From the NCBI RefSeq assembly GCF_014205225.1, contig NZ_JACHNB010000001.1, positions 4,135,501 through 4,199,500 on the forward strand: DNA of 64,000 nucleotides. The letters run 5' to 3'. The position numbers and the translations under genes were made by a program. Position 1 is the first letter of the stretch; every line of letters begins with the position of its first letter. The DNA comes from Actinoplanes octamycinicus (lineage in GTDB: Bacteria > Actinomycetota > Actinomycetes > Mycobacteriales > Micromonosporaceae). A model generated the notes under the pieces. The model had not been told where the DNA came from. It made no database searches and saw only the letters and a program-made list of their open reading frames with translations. Positions 9,263-17,745 of the stretch are shown in pieces.

Positions 9263-10599
9263 CGGCGCTGCTGGCTCTGCTGCTGATGCTCTCCCCGGTC
9301 ACGATCACCAACGGCACCCAGTTCGGCGGCGTGCACGCGCACGGCGGCGGGGTGCTCAAGGCCGGCGCCTACTACTACTGGTTCGGCGAGAACCGGAACG
9401 CCGACGACACCTTCAACGCGGTCAGCGTCTACCGCTCCACCGACCTGCGGACCTGGGAGTTCCGCGCCGACGTGCTGACCCGCTCGTCCGCGTCCGAGCT
9501 GGCCTCCGCCAAGATCGAGCGGCCCAAGGTGATCTACAACGCGTCCACCGGCAAGTACGTCATGTGGATGCACAAGGAGAACGGGTCCGATTACGGCGAG
9601 GCCCGCGCGGCGGTCGCGGTCTCCGACACGATCGACGGCGATTACGCGTACGAGGGCAGCTTCCGCCCGTTCGGCAGCTACATGTCCCGGGACATCACGC
9701 TCTACCAGGAGGGCTCGGCGGCCTACATGATCTCCGCGGCCGACGAGAACCGGGACCTGATGATCTACCGGCTCACCGCGGACTACCGGAACGTCGCGTC
9801 GGTCGTCGGCAACTTCTGGAACGACGCGTCCCGCGAGGCCCCGGCCCTGTTCAAGCGGGGCAGCACCTACTTCATGCTGACCTCGGGCACCTCCGGCTGG
9901 AACCCCAACCAGTCCCGGTGCGCGACGGCGCCGAGCATCACCGGCCCGTGGACCGGCTGGACCGACGTCGGCGACGCGACCACCTACCACTCGCAGCCGG
10001 CCTTCGTCCTGCAGCTCGGCAACAGCTACCTCTACCTGGGCGACCGCTGGGCCGGCGCGTGGGGCGCCCCGGTGAACAACTCCGAGTACGTCTGGCTGCC
10101 GATCACCTTCCCGACCAGCACCTCGATGTCACTGTCCTGGTCGCCGGCGGTCACCGTGGACGCGGCGGCCGGCACGGTCAGCGGCAGTGCGGTCCCGTAC
10201 CACCGGGTCACCAACCGCAGCTCGTCCAAGGTGCTCGACGTCTGGAACGCGTCGACCGCCGACAACGCCGAGGTGAAGACCTACGCGGCGACCAGCGGCA
10301 CGAACCAGCAGTGGGACTTCCGGACCACCGGCGGCGGCTACCTCCAGGTGATCAACCGGAACAGCGGCAAGTGCCTGGACGTCGCCTCCGGCTCCACCGC
10401 CGAGGGCGCGAACATCATCCAGTACGCCTGCGGCGCCGGCGCCAACCAGCAGTGGCAGTGGATCGCGACCGGCGGCTACCACCAGCTCAAGGCCCGTCAC
10501 TCCGGCAAATGCCTGACCCTGGCCGCCGACGCGGTCGACCTCCAGCAGGCCACCTGCTCGTCCGCCACCACCCAGCAGTGGTCCCGCGCCACGACCTGA
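9259..10599 (+). CDS. secreted GH43-like hydrolase with CBM13
   Basis: 446 residues. It begins with a short hydrophobic signal (LLALLLMLSP). A five-bladed-propeller GH43-type domain spans about 17-310: FGGVHAHGGGVLK and YYYWFGENRN at the start, then KIERPKVIYN and REAPALFKRGSTYFMLTSG, where the conserved acidic residues sit. This arrangement resembles the exo-beta-1,3-galactanase-like branch of GH43. A CBM13 (about 313-446, NQQW/NQQW/TQQW) follows. The start overlaps the GH5 stop by 4 bp. The two enzymes probably act on the same galactan- or arabinogalactan-containing material; this is inference. Confidence 0.85.
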   Translation: MTALLALLLMLSPVTITNGTQFGGVHAHGGGVLKAGAYYYWFGENRNADDTFNAVSVYRSTDLRTWEFRADVLTRSSASELASAKIERPKVIYNASTGKYVMWMHKENGSDYGEARAAVAVSDTIDGDYAYEGSFRPFGSYMSRDITLYQEGSAAYMISAADENRDLMIYRLTADYRNVASVVGNFWNDASREAPALFKRGSTYFMLTSGTSGWNPNQSRCATAPSITGPWTGWTDVGDATTYHSQPAFVLQLGNSYLYLGDRWAGAWGAPVNNSEYVWLPITFPTSTSMSLSWSPAVTVDAAAGTVSGSAVPYHRVTNRSSSKVLDVWNASTADNAEVKTYAATSGTNQQWDFRTTGGGYLQVINRNSGKCLDVASGSTAEGANIIQYACGAGANQQWQWIATGGYHQLKARHSGKCLTLAADAVDLQQATCSSATTQQWSRATT

Positions 10600-10619
10600 G
10601 ACCCGGAACACCCGAGCGC

Positions 10620-10644
10620 GGCCCGGCGGCCCGGCCGCCGGGCC
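10620..10644 (+). terminator. hairpin terminator after GH43
   Basis: Perfect 11-bp stem GGCCCGGCGGC / GCCGCCGGGCC with a 3-nt loop, 20 bp after the GH43 stop. There is no T tract, which is common for actinobacterial terminators. Confidence 0.6.
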
Positions 10645-10660
10645 CGTAGGCTCGGAAAAC

Positions 10661-11401
10661 GTGGATCTTGGGACGGCGGCGCTGCTGGTGGCCGGGGGAG
10701 TCGGGGCCGGGCTGACCGGGTCGATGGCCGGGCTGGCGTCGCTGGTCAGTTATCCGGTGCTGCTCGCGGCCGGGCTCCCGCCGGTGGCGGCGAACATGAC
10801 GAACACGGTCGCGCTGATGGGCAGCACGGCCGGATCCAGCGTGGGGGCCCGGCGGGAGCTGCACGGGCAGGGTCGCCGGATCGCCGGGCTCAGCGGGATC
10901 GCGGTGGCCGGCGGGGTGGCCGGCGCGCTGCTGCTGCTGTGGACGCCGTCCGAGGCGTTCGAGCGGATCGTGCCCGGGCTGATCGTGCTCGGCGCGCTGG
11001 TCCTGCTCTTCCGCACCGCCGTCCGGGACTGGTACCTGCGGCCCGGCCGGCGGCCGCCGCTGAGCCTCGCGGTGTTCCTGATCGCGGTCTACGGCGGCTA
11101 CTTCGGCGCGGCCGCCGGGGTGCTGCTGCTCGCCGTGCTGGCGGTCGCGGCGACCGAGCCGTTCCCGGTCACCAACGCGGTCAAGAGCATGGTGCTCGGC
11201 GTGGCCAACCTGGTCGCCGCGGTCGTCTACGCGCTGACCGGCCCGGTGCACTGGGCGGCCGCGGCCCTGCTCGGCGCCGGCTGCCTGATCGGCAGCTGGA
11301 CCGGCCCGGCCCTGGTTCGCCGCACCCCCGAACGCCCCCTCCGGGTGGCCATCGCCGTCGCCGCCCTGGGCCTCGCCGCCTACCTCTGGACCACCCCCTG
11401 A
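10661..11401 (+). CDS. TauE/SafE-family membrane permease
   Basis: 246 residues from a GTG start, with about eight hydrophobic segments. The duplicated pattern with GxxAGLTGSMAGLASLVSYP at the N-terminus and GGYFGAAAGVLLLA at mid-length is the TauE/SafE (DUF81) signature. Family members export sulfite, sulfoacetate or related small organic anions. No sulfur-metabolism gene is adjacent, so the substrate is unknown. It stands alone between two hairpins. Confidence 0.85.
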   Translation: MDLGTAALLVAGGVGAGLTGSMAGLASLVSYPVLLAAGLPPVAANMTNTVALMGSTAGSSVGARRELHGQGRRIAGLSGIAVAGGVAGALLLLWTPSEAFERIVPGLIVLGALVLLFRTAVRDWYLRPGRRPPLSLAVFLIAVYGGYFGAAAGVLLLAVLAVAATEPFPVTNAVKSMVLGVANLVAAVVYALTGPVHWAAAALLGAGCLIGSWTGPALVRRTPERPLRVAIAVAALGLAAYLWTTP

Positions 11402-11429
11402 CCCGGGTACGGTCCGCGGCACGGTCACG

Positions 11430-11492
11430 GTCCCGGCTGGTTCTCACGGGTGTCTCGGGTCCCCCGAGACACCCGTGAGAACCAGCCGGGAC
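11430..11492 (+). terminator. 30-bp perfect inverted repeat, terminator-like, member of a repeat family
   Basis: The left arm 11430-11459 and right arm 11463-11492 are perfect reverse complements separated by 3 nt. The arm begins GTCCCGGCTGGTTCTCACGG. It lies 29 bp after the permease stop. A related inverted repeat at 37740-37796, also just after a gene end, shares CCGGCTGG-T-CACGGGT, so this is a dispersed palindrome family probably acting as terminators. Confidence 0.7.
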
Positions 11493-11535
11493 GGCCGGGC
11501 GCGCGCTGCGGACATGTGCCCGGGACGGGCGTCGC

Positions 11536-11673
11536 GGGGTTTCGGTGACCACCCGCGGACAGTGAAGGGCGCGGCGATCGCTTTGGACGCGCAGCGGCCA
11601 GATCGCCGGGCCCGCCCCGCGCGGGAGCATGCGGTCCGCACCCCGGCGGACCCGCGCATATGAAGTTCTTGAA
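11536..11673. repeat. dispersed ~138-bp structured repeat, copy A
   Basis: It matches, in reverse orientation, the two halves of copy B at 15475-15525 and 16951-17037 over its whole length with scattered substitutions. Internal hairpins are kept in both copies: CGGCGATC/GATCGCCG arms, and GGTCCGC/GCGGACC arms, where copy B changes one G-C pair to a G-U wobble if read on the strand that is minus here. This copy is intact and shows the empty site of the IS110 element. Confidence 0.75.
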
Positions 11674-11833
11674 GGTTTTTGCTCTTGGCGCCGCCGCAAA
11701 TGAGTCGACATTTGCCGATTCACGGGGCGCGGCGTGAACTCAACATTCCGAATACAAAGATGGGGACTCGATCGCGTAACAACTCGGGGTGATACTGCTA
11801 CCACGGACGGTGCGTTCAGGGCGGTGGTTGCCA

Positions 11834-12496
11834 GTGCTGAAGCGAGCGATCCACACGGGGGCGGCGGTGATCGCCCTCGCGGCAGTCACCCTGGGATGCG
11901 CGGCCCCGGAGTACACCTATGTCAAGAATTCCGACGAGAAGACCTACTTCAAGGTCCCGCAGGACTGGCGGCAGACCAGCACGGACGAGCTGGACGGCTA
12001 CCTGAGCGGGTCCAATCCGGACTCGGCGGCCGCCGCGATCCGCCAGCAGCTGTGGTGGTCGGTCGCCTACGACGCCTCCTCGATCCCGAGCGCGGTGCAT
12101 CTGATCTCCTACGACGCGACCGACGAGCCGATCGTCTACGCGCGGGTCGCCAAGCTCACCGAGCCGGAGCGGAACGCGGTGTCGCTGGACATGCTGCGCA
12201 ACAGCGTCCTGCCGGTGACCGCGGCCGCGCGGGAGGCCGCCGAGGATCCGCGGCTGAGCGACTTCGAGCTGCTCAGCGACGATGTGCTCACCCCGTCCGA
12301 CGGGACTCACGGGGTCCGGGTCGTCTACGACTACGCGATCACCGGTGTGATGCACACCTTCGACCTGACCGCTCTGCTCAACAACACCGGTGACCGGCTC
12401 TACCTGCTCCTCATCAGGTGTTCCACGAGCTGCTACCGGGAGCGCGGCGACCAGCTGGACACCATCGCGACATCCTTCACGGTGAGGAGCAAGTGA
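11834..12496 (+). CDS. probable lipoprotein, unknown function
   Basis: 220 residues from GTG 11834; an in-frame GTG at 11789 would add 15 residues ahead of the signal. The N-terminus is Lys/Arg then AAVIALAAVTLGC, a signal peptide with a weak lipobox (TLGC). The mature part starts AAPEYTYVKNSDEKTYFKVP, a soluble domain of about 195 residues with one later Cys pair (CSTSC). The family is not recognised. The gene runs directly into the AAA+ protease (stop and start overlap as TGATG), so the two are translationally coupled and may work together at the membrane. Confidence 0.75.
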   Translation: MLKRAIHTGAAVIALAAVTLGCAAPEYTYVKNSDEKTYFKVPQDWRQTSTDELDGYLSGSNPDSAAAAIRQQLWWSVAYDASSIPSAVHLISYDATDEPIVYARVAKLTEPERNAVSLDMLRNSVLPVTAAAREAAEDPRLSDFELLSDDVLTPSDGTHGVRVVYDYAITGVMHTFDLTALLNNTGDRLYLLLIRCSTSCYRERGDQLDTIATSFTVRSK

Positions 12497-15015
12497 TGAC
12501 CGCTCCGACACAGATCGAGCCCGAGGGCCTGCGCCCACCGGACGAGGGCCCCCGGGAGCGGCGGGAACGCACCACCCGCAAGAAGCTCCCGTTCTGGGAC
12601 CGGATCAAGTTCCTGCTGCTGTTCACCGTCGCCTTCTTCGCCCTGGTCTGGACCGACGTCGCGGACAACCCGATCCTGCCGTTCCAGGACGCGATGTACG
12701 CCCGGCTGCACAGCGGCTCCGGCATCGCCCTGCTGGCGCTGGCCGGCATCGAGGTGCTCCGCCAGCTGCACTACCTGATCAGCGAGCACGTCTCCTGGTA
12801 CCACCGGATGTGGACGCACGGCATCTTCGGCGGCGTCGAGCGGCTCACCCACCGGATGTTCTCCGACTGGACCCGGTTCCGGCTGGCCCGGGTGTTCAAG
12901 TGGCTGCTGTTCCTGGCGGTGGTGTCCCTGGTGCTCGCCTCCGCCCTGGACACCACCCCGGCCCTGGCGCTCTTCCAGGTCCCCGCCCTGCTGTGGTCGG
13001 CCGCGCCGATGTTCCTGCAGGTCATCTTCATTCTGTTCATCGCGGTCGGGCAGTTCGCGGCGATCTTCTGGTTCCTGTCCCGGGGCGGTGTCGACGTCTA
13101 CTACCCGGACGACGTGAAGACCCGGTTCACCGACGTGTGGGGTCAGGACCACGTGCTCGACCGGGTCAAGGAGAACATCGTCTACCTGGAACGCCCGGAG
13201 GCGATCGAGTCGCGCGGCGGCTACGTGCCCGGCGGCATCCTGCTCTGGGGCCCGCCCGGGACCGGCAAGACCCTGATGGCCGAGGCGGTGGCCGGCGAGA
13301 CCGGCCGGCCGTACGTGTTCGTCGACCCCGGCGCGTTCATCAACATGTTCTTCGGCGTCGGCGTGCTCAAGGTCAAGAGCCTCTTCCGCAAGCTGCGCAA
13401 ACTCGCCCTCCGCTACGGCGGGGTGATCGTCTTCTTCGACGAGGCCGACTCGCTGGGCAACCGCGGCGCGCTGGCCCAGGGCGGCCCGGGCTTCCCGCGC
13501 GGCGGTTTCAGCCACGCCGGCTGCAACGGCATGTCCTACCTCTCCGAGCAGTCCCGCTGGGAGGTCGCCCGGGAATCCATGATGTACGGCGGCGGGATGG
13601 GCGGCGGCGGTGGCATGGGCACCCTGGAAGCGCTGCTCACCGAGCTGTCCGGGCTGAAGAAGCCGCGCGGTTTCATCAACCGGCACGTGCGCCGGGCGCT
13701 GGGCATGCGGCCGAAACCGCCGCCGAAATACCGGATCCTGGTGATGATGGCGACCAACCTGCCGGAAGCCCTGGACGAGGCGCTGCTGCGGCCCGGCCGG
13801 ATCGACCGGATCTACAAGGTCGGCTACCCGAGCAAGGCCGGGCGGGTCCGCACCTACCGGGGCTACCTGGACAAGGTGAAGCACGAGCTGGATGACGAGC
13901 AGATCGACAAGCTGGCGACGATCACGCCGTACGCGACCGGCGCCACCATCAAGGACATGGTGAACGAGGCGCTGATCACCGCGATCCGCGACGAGCGGGA
14001 CACCATCACCTGGCGCGACATCATCCGGGCGAAGCAGCTCAAGGAACTCGGGCCGGCGGAGAACGTCGAGTACATCGAACGCGAACGGCACGCGGTGGCG
14101 GTGCACGAGGCCTGTCACGCGGTGGTGGCGTACCGGACCCGGCACCACATGGAGATCGACATCGCGACGATCGAGAAGGGCAGCGGCTACCTCGGCATGG
14201 TGGCCAGCATCCCGCCGGAGGACCAGTTCACCACCTGGCGCAGCCACTACGAGTCGGACATCCTGGTGTCGCTCGCGTCGCTGGCCGGCGAGCGGATGTT
14301 CTTCGACGGCGACAGCTCCTCCGGCGTCTCCGGCGACCTGGAGCAGGCCACCGCGGTCGCCACCAACATGGAGGGTGTCTGGGGCATGGGCTCGACGGTC
14401 TCCTCCTACGCCGCGTCCAGCCGGCTCGGCACCGGCACACCGGGCGGCGTGCCCAAGGGGGAGAAGAACGACCTGAGCGCCCGGCGCGCCCTGGCCGACC
14501 GGATCGAGGACAGCCTCGGCACGATGATGGAACGGGCCGCCGCCATCCTCACCGAGAACCGGCGGCAGGTGCTGGCCCTGGCACACGCCCTGGAGACGCA
14601 CAAGACGCTGACCGGCGAGGACGTGGTCGCGGTCCTGGAGGGCCGGCCCGGTCCGCTGGTCGACGGCTCGGTCTACGCCGACGAGCAGTTCATCGCGGAG
14701 GTGGAGAGCTACCACCGGGCGGCGCTCGCCGCGCACCGCGGGCACGGGCGGCTCTCGGTGGCGCTGCCCGCCCGGCACGTGCCGGAGCCGGTGGTCCTGG
14801 AGGTGGCCGCTGCCGGCAACGGCGCCGTCCCTGGTAACGGCGTTGCCCCGGGCGCCGCCGCGAGCACCGGCGCTGTCCCCGGCGCGGCCACCGGCAAGGG
14901 GCCGGCCGGTCATGAGATCTGGCGCCGGCCGGACCCGATCGACCCGCCCGCCAACGGCAACGGCGTCCCGCAACCCCGGCAGCCGGAGCCGCCGGAGCCG
15001 CCGGACCAGCCCTGA
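12496..15015 (+). CDS. FtsH-like membrane AAA+ zinc metalloprotease
   Basis: 839 residues. Four hydrophobic segments lie within about 32-195. The AAA+ module has Walker A GPPGTGKT (252-259), Walker B VIVFFDEAD (310-318) and the second region of homology LLRPGRIDR near 425-435. The M41 protease module has HEACH (HExxH, 536-540) and a likely third zinc ligand in SGDLEQAT near 615. Unlike classic FtsH it has four rather than two membrane segments and an extra Gly-rich insert of about 50 residues after Walker B, plus a Pro/Gly/Ala-rich C-terminal tail. It is an actinobacterial FtsH paralogue rather than the housekeeping enzyme. GAGGAGC precedes the ATG. Confidence 0.88.
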   Translation: MTAPTQIEPEGLRPPDEGPRERRERTTRKKLPFWDRIKFLLLFTVAFFALVWTDVADNPILPFQDAMYARLHSGSGIALLALAGIEVLRQLHYLISEHVSWYHRMWTHGIFGGVERLTHRMFSDWTRFRLARVFKWLLFLAVVSLVLASALDTTPALALFQVPALLWSAAPMFLQVIFILFIAVGQFAAIFWFLSRGGVDVYYPDDVKTRFTDVWGQDHVLDRVKENIVYLERPEAIESRGGYVPGGILLWGPPGTGKTLMAEAVAGETGRPYVFVDPGAFINMFFGVGVLKVKSLFRKLRKLALRYGGVIVFFDEADSLGNRGALAQGGPGFPRGGFSHAGCNGMSYLSEQSRWEVARESMMYGGGMGGGGGMGTLEALLTELSGLKKPRGFINRHVRRALGMRPKPPPKYRILVMMATNLPEALDEALLRPGRIDRIYKVGYPSKAGRVRTYRGYLDKVKHELDDEQIDKLATITPYATGATIKDMVNEALITAIRDERDTITWRDIIRAKQLKELGPAENVEYIERERHAVAVHEACHAVVAYRTRHHMEIDIATIEKGSGYLGMVASIPPEDQFTTWRSHYESDILVSLASLAGERMFFDGDSSSGVSGDLEQATAVATNMEGVWGMGSTVSSYAASSRLGTGTPGGVPKGEKNDLSARRALADRIEDSLGTMMERAAAILTENRRQVLALAHALETHKTLTGEDVVAVLEGRPGPLVDGSVYADEQFIAEVESYHRAALAAHRGHGRLSVALPARHVPEPVVLEVAAAGNGAVPGNGVAPGAAASTGAVPGAATGKGPAGHEIWRRPDPIDPPANGNGVPQPRQPEPPEPPDQP

Positions 15016-15098
15016 CGTCCACCGATCGGCGTCGTCCGCCCGCCCCGGCGACGCCGATCATGTGTCCGGACCCGATTACCGGGGTAGCTTGGGGCGGC

Positions 15099-15431
15099 AT
15101 GACGACTGATGCGATCGTGTCGTACCGGACCAGCGACGACGGCACCACCCTGCACGCCACGCTGCTTGCCCCGGAGCTGGACGTCGACGTCGCCGACGAG
15201 CTGCGCGAGAGCCTGGAGAAAGCGGTCGCCGGCTCCCCCTGCCGGCAGCTGAGCCTGGACCTGGCCGAGGTGACCTTCATCGACTCGTACTCGCTGGGCG
15301 CTCTGGTCGGCGTCCGCAACACCGCCGCCGCGGCCGGCCTGACCATGGTGCTGACCCGGCCGTCCGCCCCGGTCCGCCAGGCCATCGAGGTGACCGGCCT
15401 GGCGGAGGTGTTCGGCATCGCCCCGGTCTGA
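15099..15431 (+). CDS. STAS-domain protein (anti-sigma factor antagonist type)
   Basis: 110 residues from ATG 15099. A single STAS domain has the core LDLAEVTFIDSYSLGALVGV, where the Ser after Asp is the usual phosphorylation site. Proteins of this size normally switch a partner anti-sigma kinase or feed a stressosome-like relay. No partner kinase is adjacent, so the partner is unknown. Confidence 0.85.
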   Translation: MTTDAIVSYRTSDDGTTLHATLLAPELDVDVADELRESLEKAVAGSPCRQLSLDLAEVTFIDSYSLGALVGVRNTAAAAGLTMVLTRPSAPVRQAIEVTGLAEVFGIAPV

Positions 15432-15536
15432 CCCCGGCAACCGCTCCGGTTCGATCCTGCCGGCAATCCCAAGATCAAGATCTTCGTTCACGCAGGTCCG
15501 CTTGGGTGCGGATCGCATGCTCCCGGCACCCCTCTG

Positions 15537-16715
15537 TCAAGGGGTTGGTGTGAGGGGTGTTTTAGGGTGGTGGTTGGCGGGTCCGGGTTGTGACTTTTCC
15601 GAAGTGTCGATCTTGGGGTTTGGGTCGGCCGCGCTGGAGTTCAGAGTCGCCCCCGTGTGTCCTCCCGGACCCGTCGCTGTCTGTTGTGCCGTGTGGTCGT
15701 CTTTGATCATTTGGCGGTAGACGGTGTCGGACAGGCGTCGTTTCAACGCTCGCATGGCTTCCATCGCGGTTTTGCCTTCGGCGCGTTTGCGCTGGTAGTA
15801 GGCGCGGCCGGGGGTGTCGAAGCGGAGCTGGGTGATGGCCATGATGTGCAGGACCCGGTTGATGCGCCGGTTCCCGGCCCGGTTGAGCCGGTGATGATGG
15901 TTGTCGCCGGAGGACACGTCGATGGGGGCGGTGCCGTTCCAGGTGGCGAAGTGCCCGCGGGTCGGGAAGCGGCTGATGTCGCCGATGTCGCCGAGCAGGC
16001 GGGCGGCGCCGGAGGGGCCGATGCCGTTGAGGCTGGTCAGCTGGGTGCCGGTGGCGGCCAGCACGGTCTTCAGCTGCCGGTTGGCTGCTTTGATCTTGGT
16101 GTCCAGGGTGGTGAGCTCGTCGGCCAGGTCGCCGGCCAGCTGATAGCGGGTGGCGGTGACGATGTCGCCGGCCGGGACGCTGACGCGTTCGAGCAGGGTG
16201 CGGGCCTGGTCGGTGGTCAGGTTCTTCTTCGCGCCGCCGGGGATCAGTTCGAGCAGTAGCTGGTGCAGCCGGTTGATGGTCTCGGTGCGGGCGACACCGA
16301 GCTGGTCGCGGCGGTCGGCCAGCAGCCGCAGCGCGACGGTGGCGCCGTCGGCGTGAACGCGGCGCAGGCCCGGGGTGCGCAGGGCGGTCACCGCGATGTG
16401 GTGCGCGTCGTGACCGTCGGTTTTACGGCCGTGCCCGGTGTCAAAGTTGCGGGCTTTCGCGGCGAGTTTCGCCGGGACGTCCAGCACGGTTTCGCCGTCG
16501 GCGACCAGCCGCTGGGCCAGGTGCCGGCCGATGCCGTTACAGCCCTCGACCGCCCACACCCGGCCGGCGTGACGGCGGCCGGCGGCGAGCATCTGCTGGT
16601 AGCCACCGGTGTCGGTGCCGTACCTGCCACGGGCCAGCACCTGTTCACGCTCGTTGATGATCTCGATCGTCGCGGACCGCTTGTGCGGATCGACTCCAAT
16701 GATCAGCTGACCCAT
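15537..16715 (-). CDS. IS110-family transposase (DEDD recombinase)
   Basis: 392 residues from ATG 16715 (MGQLIIGVDPHK); an in-frame start at 16754 would add 13 residues. The RuvC-like N-terminal half shows Asp in GVDPHKRS, Glu in AVEGCNGIG and the Asp pair in KTDGHDAHHIA. The C-terminal Transposase_20 half has the helix-hairpin-helix LNGIGPSGAARLLGDIG and the APIDVSSG block containing the conserved catalytic Ser. Length and all key residues look intact, so the element may be active. The protein should recombine DNA under guidance of the element's bridge RNA. Confidence 0.92.
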   Translation of the reverse strand: MGQLIIGVDPHKRSATIEIINEREQVLARGRYGTDTGGYQQMLAAGRRHAGRVWAVEGCNGIGRHLAQRLVADGETVLDVPAKLAAKARNFDTGHGRKTDGHDAHHIAVTALRTPGLRRVHADGATVALRLLADRRDQLGVARTETINRLHQLLLELIPGGAKKNLTTDQARTLLERVSVPAGDIVTATRYQLAGDLADELTTLDTKIKAANRQLKTVLAATGTQLTSLNGIGPSGAARLLGDIGDISRFPTRGHFATWNGTAPIDVSSGDNHHHRLNRAGNRRINRVLHIMAITQLRFDTPGRAYYQRKRAEGKTAMEAMRALKRRLSDTVYRQMIKDDHTAQQTATGPGGHTGATLNSSAADPNPKIDTSEKSQPGPANHHPKTPLTPTP

Positions 16716-16761
16716 GTACCCGTTGACCTTCCCGTCGTCGCGGCAGAACCACACCAGCGGG

Positions 16762-16950
16762 AGGGCAACGCTACTTACAGCTGGGCAAACCCCTCTTCAG
16801 CCACTCCGCGCCACGGTGACCGGCAGGGTCCAAGCCGGGAGAGAGCCACACCCCGCCATATGAGTGGGCAGCGCGGGCCTGAGCACCCTACCGATCACCT
16901 CGACCAAGCCTGGCCGGGCCGCGGTCGTACACCAAATTCTCTTTAAGTAG
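16762..16950 (-). ncRNA. candidate IS110 bridge RNA
   Basis: This noncoding stretch lies 5' of the transposase. Four guide-like matches can be read on the transcribed (minus) strand. GGCCCGCGC (from 16871-16879) is complementary to the plus strand of the right target flank. CTCCCG (from 16836-16841) equals the plus strand of the left flank. Between them CCAC/GTGG can close a hairpin. Further 3', AGAGGGGT (from 16789-16796) is complementary to the element's left end at 15528-15535, and TAAGTAGCG (from 16769-16777) equals its right end at 16944-16952. This two-loop arrangement is what a bridge RNA needs. Transcript ends are not determined. Confidence 0.65.
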
Positions 16951-17220
16951 CGCGGGCCGGGCCCGGCGATCTGGCCGCTGGCGCGTCCAGAACGATCGCC
17001 GCGCCCTTCACGGTCCGCGGCTGGTCACCGAAACCCCGACCCGGTCACCGACGTGGCCGGACGGCGGGGACCGTGGGCTCCGAGGACGGCACGGATGGCG
17101 CCTGCGCGGTGCCGGCGACCGGACTGTCGCCGGGACGCCGGTGCGCGGATCGGCGCCAGCGGGTGACGGTGAGTTGATCGGACCGTGACGGGTGGGGCTA
17201 CGGTGGGTCGGGTGGAGAGG

Positions 17221-17745
17221 ATGCCCAGAGTTACTCCGGTGGAGTGGGCCCGGCGGGTCCGTGCCGAGCGGGACCACCGCCGGCTGGAGAGCGCCGACGC
17301 GCGGGTCCTGGCCCGGCTGGACCGTCTCGGGCCGGACTGGTTCCTGGTGGATCTGCCGGTCGGCCCGGGGTTCCTGGCGATCGGGCCCGGCGGGACCTAT
17401 GCGGTGACGGTGGCCGACCACGGCCGTTCCCGGGTGCTGATCGTCGGCGACACCGTGCAGATCGGCGGCCGGCGTCCGCCCTATGTGATCGACGCCCGGC
17501 TGACCGCGCGCCGCACCGCCGAGGCGCTCTCCGCGGATCTCGGGCGCGCCGTGCCGGTCACCCCGGTGCTCACCTTCATCGGCTCCGGGGTGATCAGCTT
17601 CCACGGCCTGCCCCGCGAGTGCCTGATCGCCACCGACCGCGAGCTGGACCGCCTGCTGCTCGCCGGTGGCGCCCGGCTGAGCAAGGCCACGGTCAAGAAG
17701 CTCGCCGAGATCGCCGAGGAGCAGTCCCGCCCCGCCGGCCGCTGA
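17221..17745 (+). CDS. NERD-like domain protein with altered active site
   Basis: 174 residues from ATG 17221; a TTGATC-N19-TACGGT promoter-like pair ends just before it, which argues against the in-frame GTG at 17185. The segment LGPDWFLVDLPVGPGFLAIGPGGTYAVTVADHG follows the NERD (nuclease-related) domain pattern. The usual E/D-x-K of the catalytic strand is replaced here (TVAD), so nuclease activity is doubtful. The C-terminal part has the LxAGGARLSKATVKKLAEIAEE helix often seen in actinobacterial members. It is a single gene with no evident operon partner. Confidence 0.6.
   Translation: MPRVTPVEWARRVRAERDHRRLESADARVLARLDRLGPDWFLVDLPVGPGFLAIGPGGTYAVTVADHGRSRVLIVGDTVQIGGRRPPYVIDARLTARRTAEALSADLGRAVPVTPVLTFIGSGVISFHGLPRECLIATDRELDRLLLAGGARLSKATVKKLAEIAEEQSRPAGR

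Larger units (their letters stand above)
15526..16950 (-). mobile_element. IS110-family insertion sequence, 1425 bp
   Basis: The boundaries come from comparing the interrupted repeat with its intact copy: flanks CTCCCG (ends 15525) and CGCGGG (starts 16951) are contiguous in the intact copy, so there is no target duplication (one base is ambiguous). There are no long terminal inverted repeats, as usual for IS110. It contains one transposase gene and about 235 bp of noncoding DNA on its 5' side, where IS110 elements encode their bridge RNA. Confidence 0.85.
15475..17037. repeat. dispersed ~138-bp structured repeat, copy B, interrupted by IS110
   Basis: 15475-15525 and 16951-17037 join to give 138 bp that matches the reverse complement of copy A (11536-11673) at the same length. 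The break falls exactly where the IS110 element sits. Without the insertion the repeat would read through CTCCCG and CGCGGG. Pairing arms CGGCGATC and GATCGCCG are preserved. Confidence 0.75.

Noticed and set aside
15440..15470. GGTTCGATCC, like a tRNA T-loop
   Set aside because: No acceptor, anticodon or D stems can be paired around it, and no CCA end is present.
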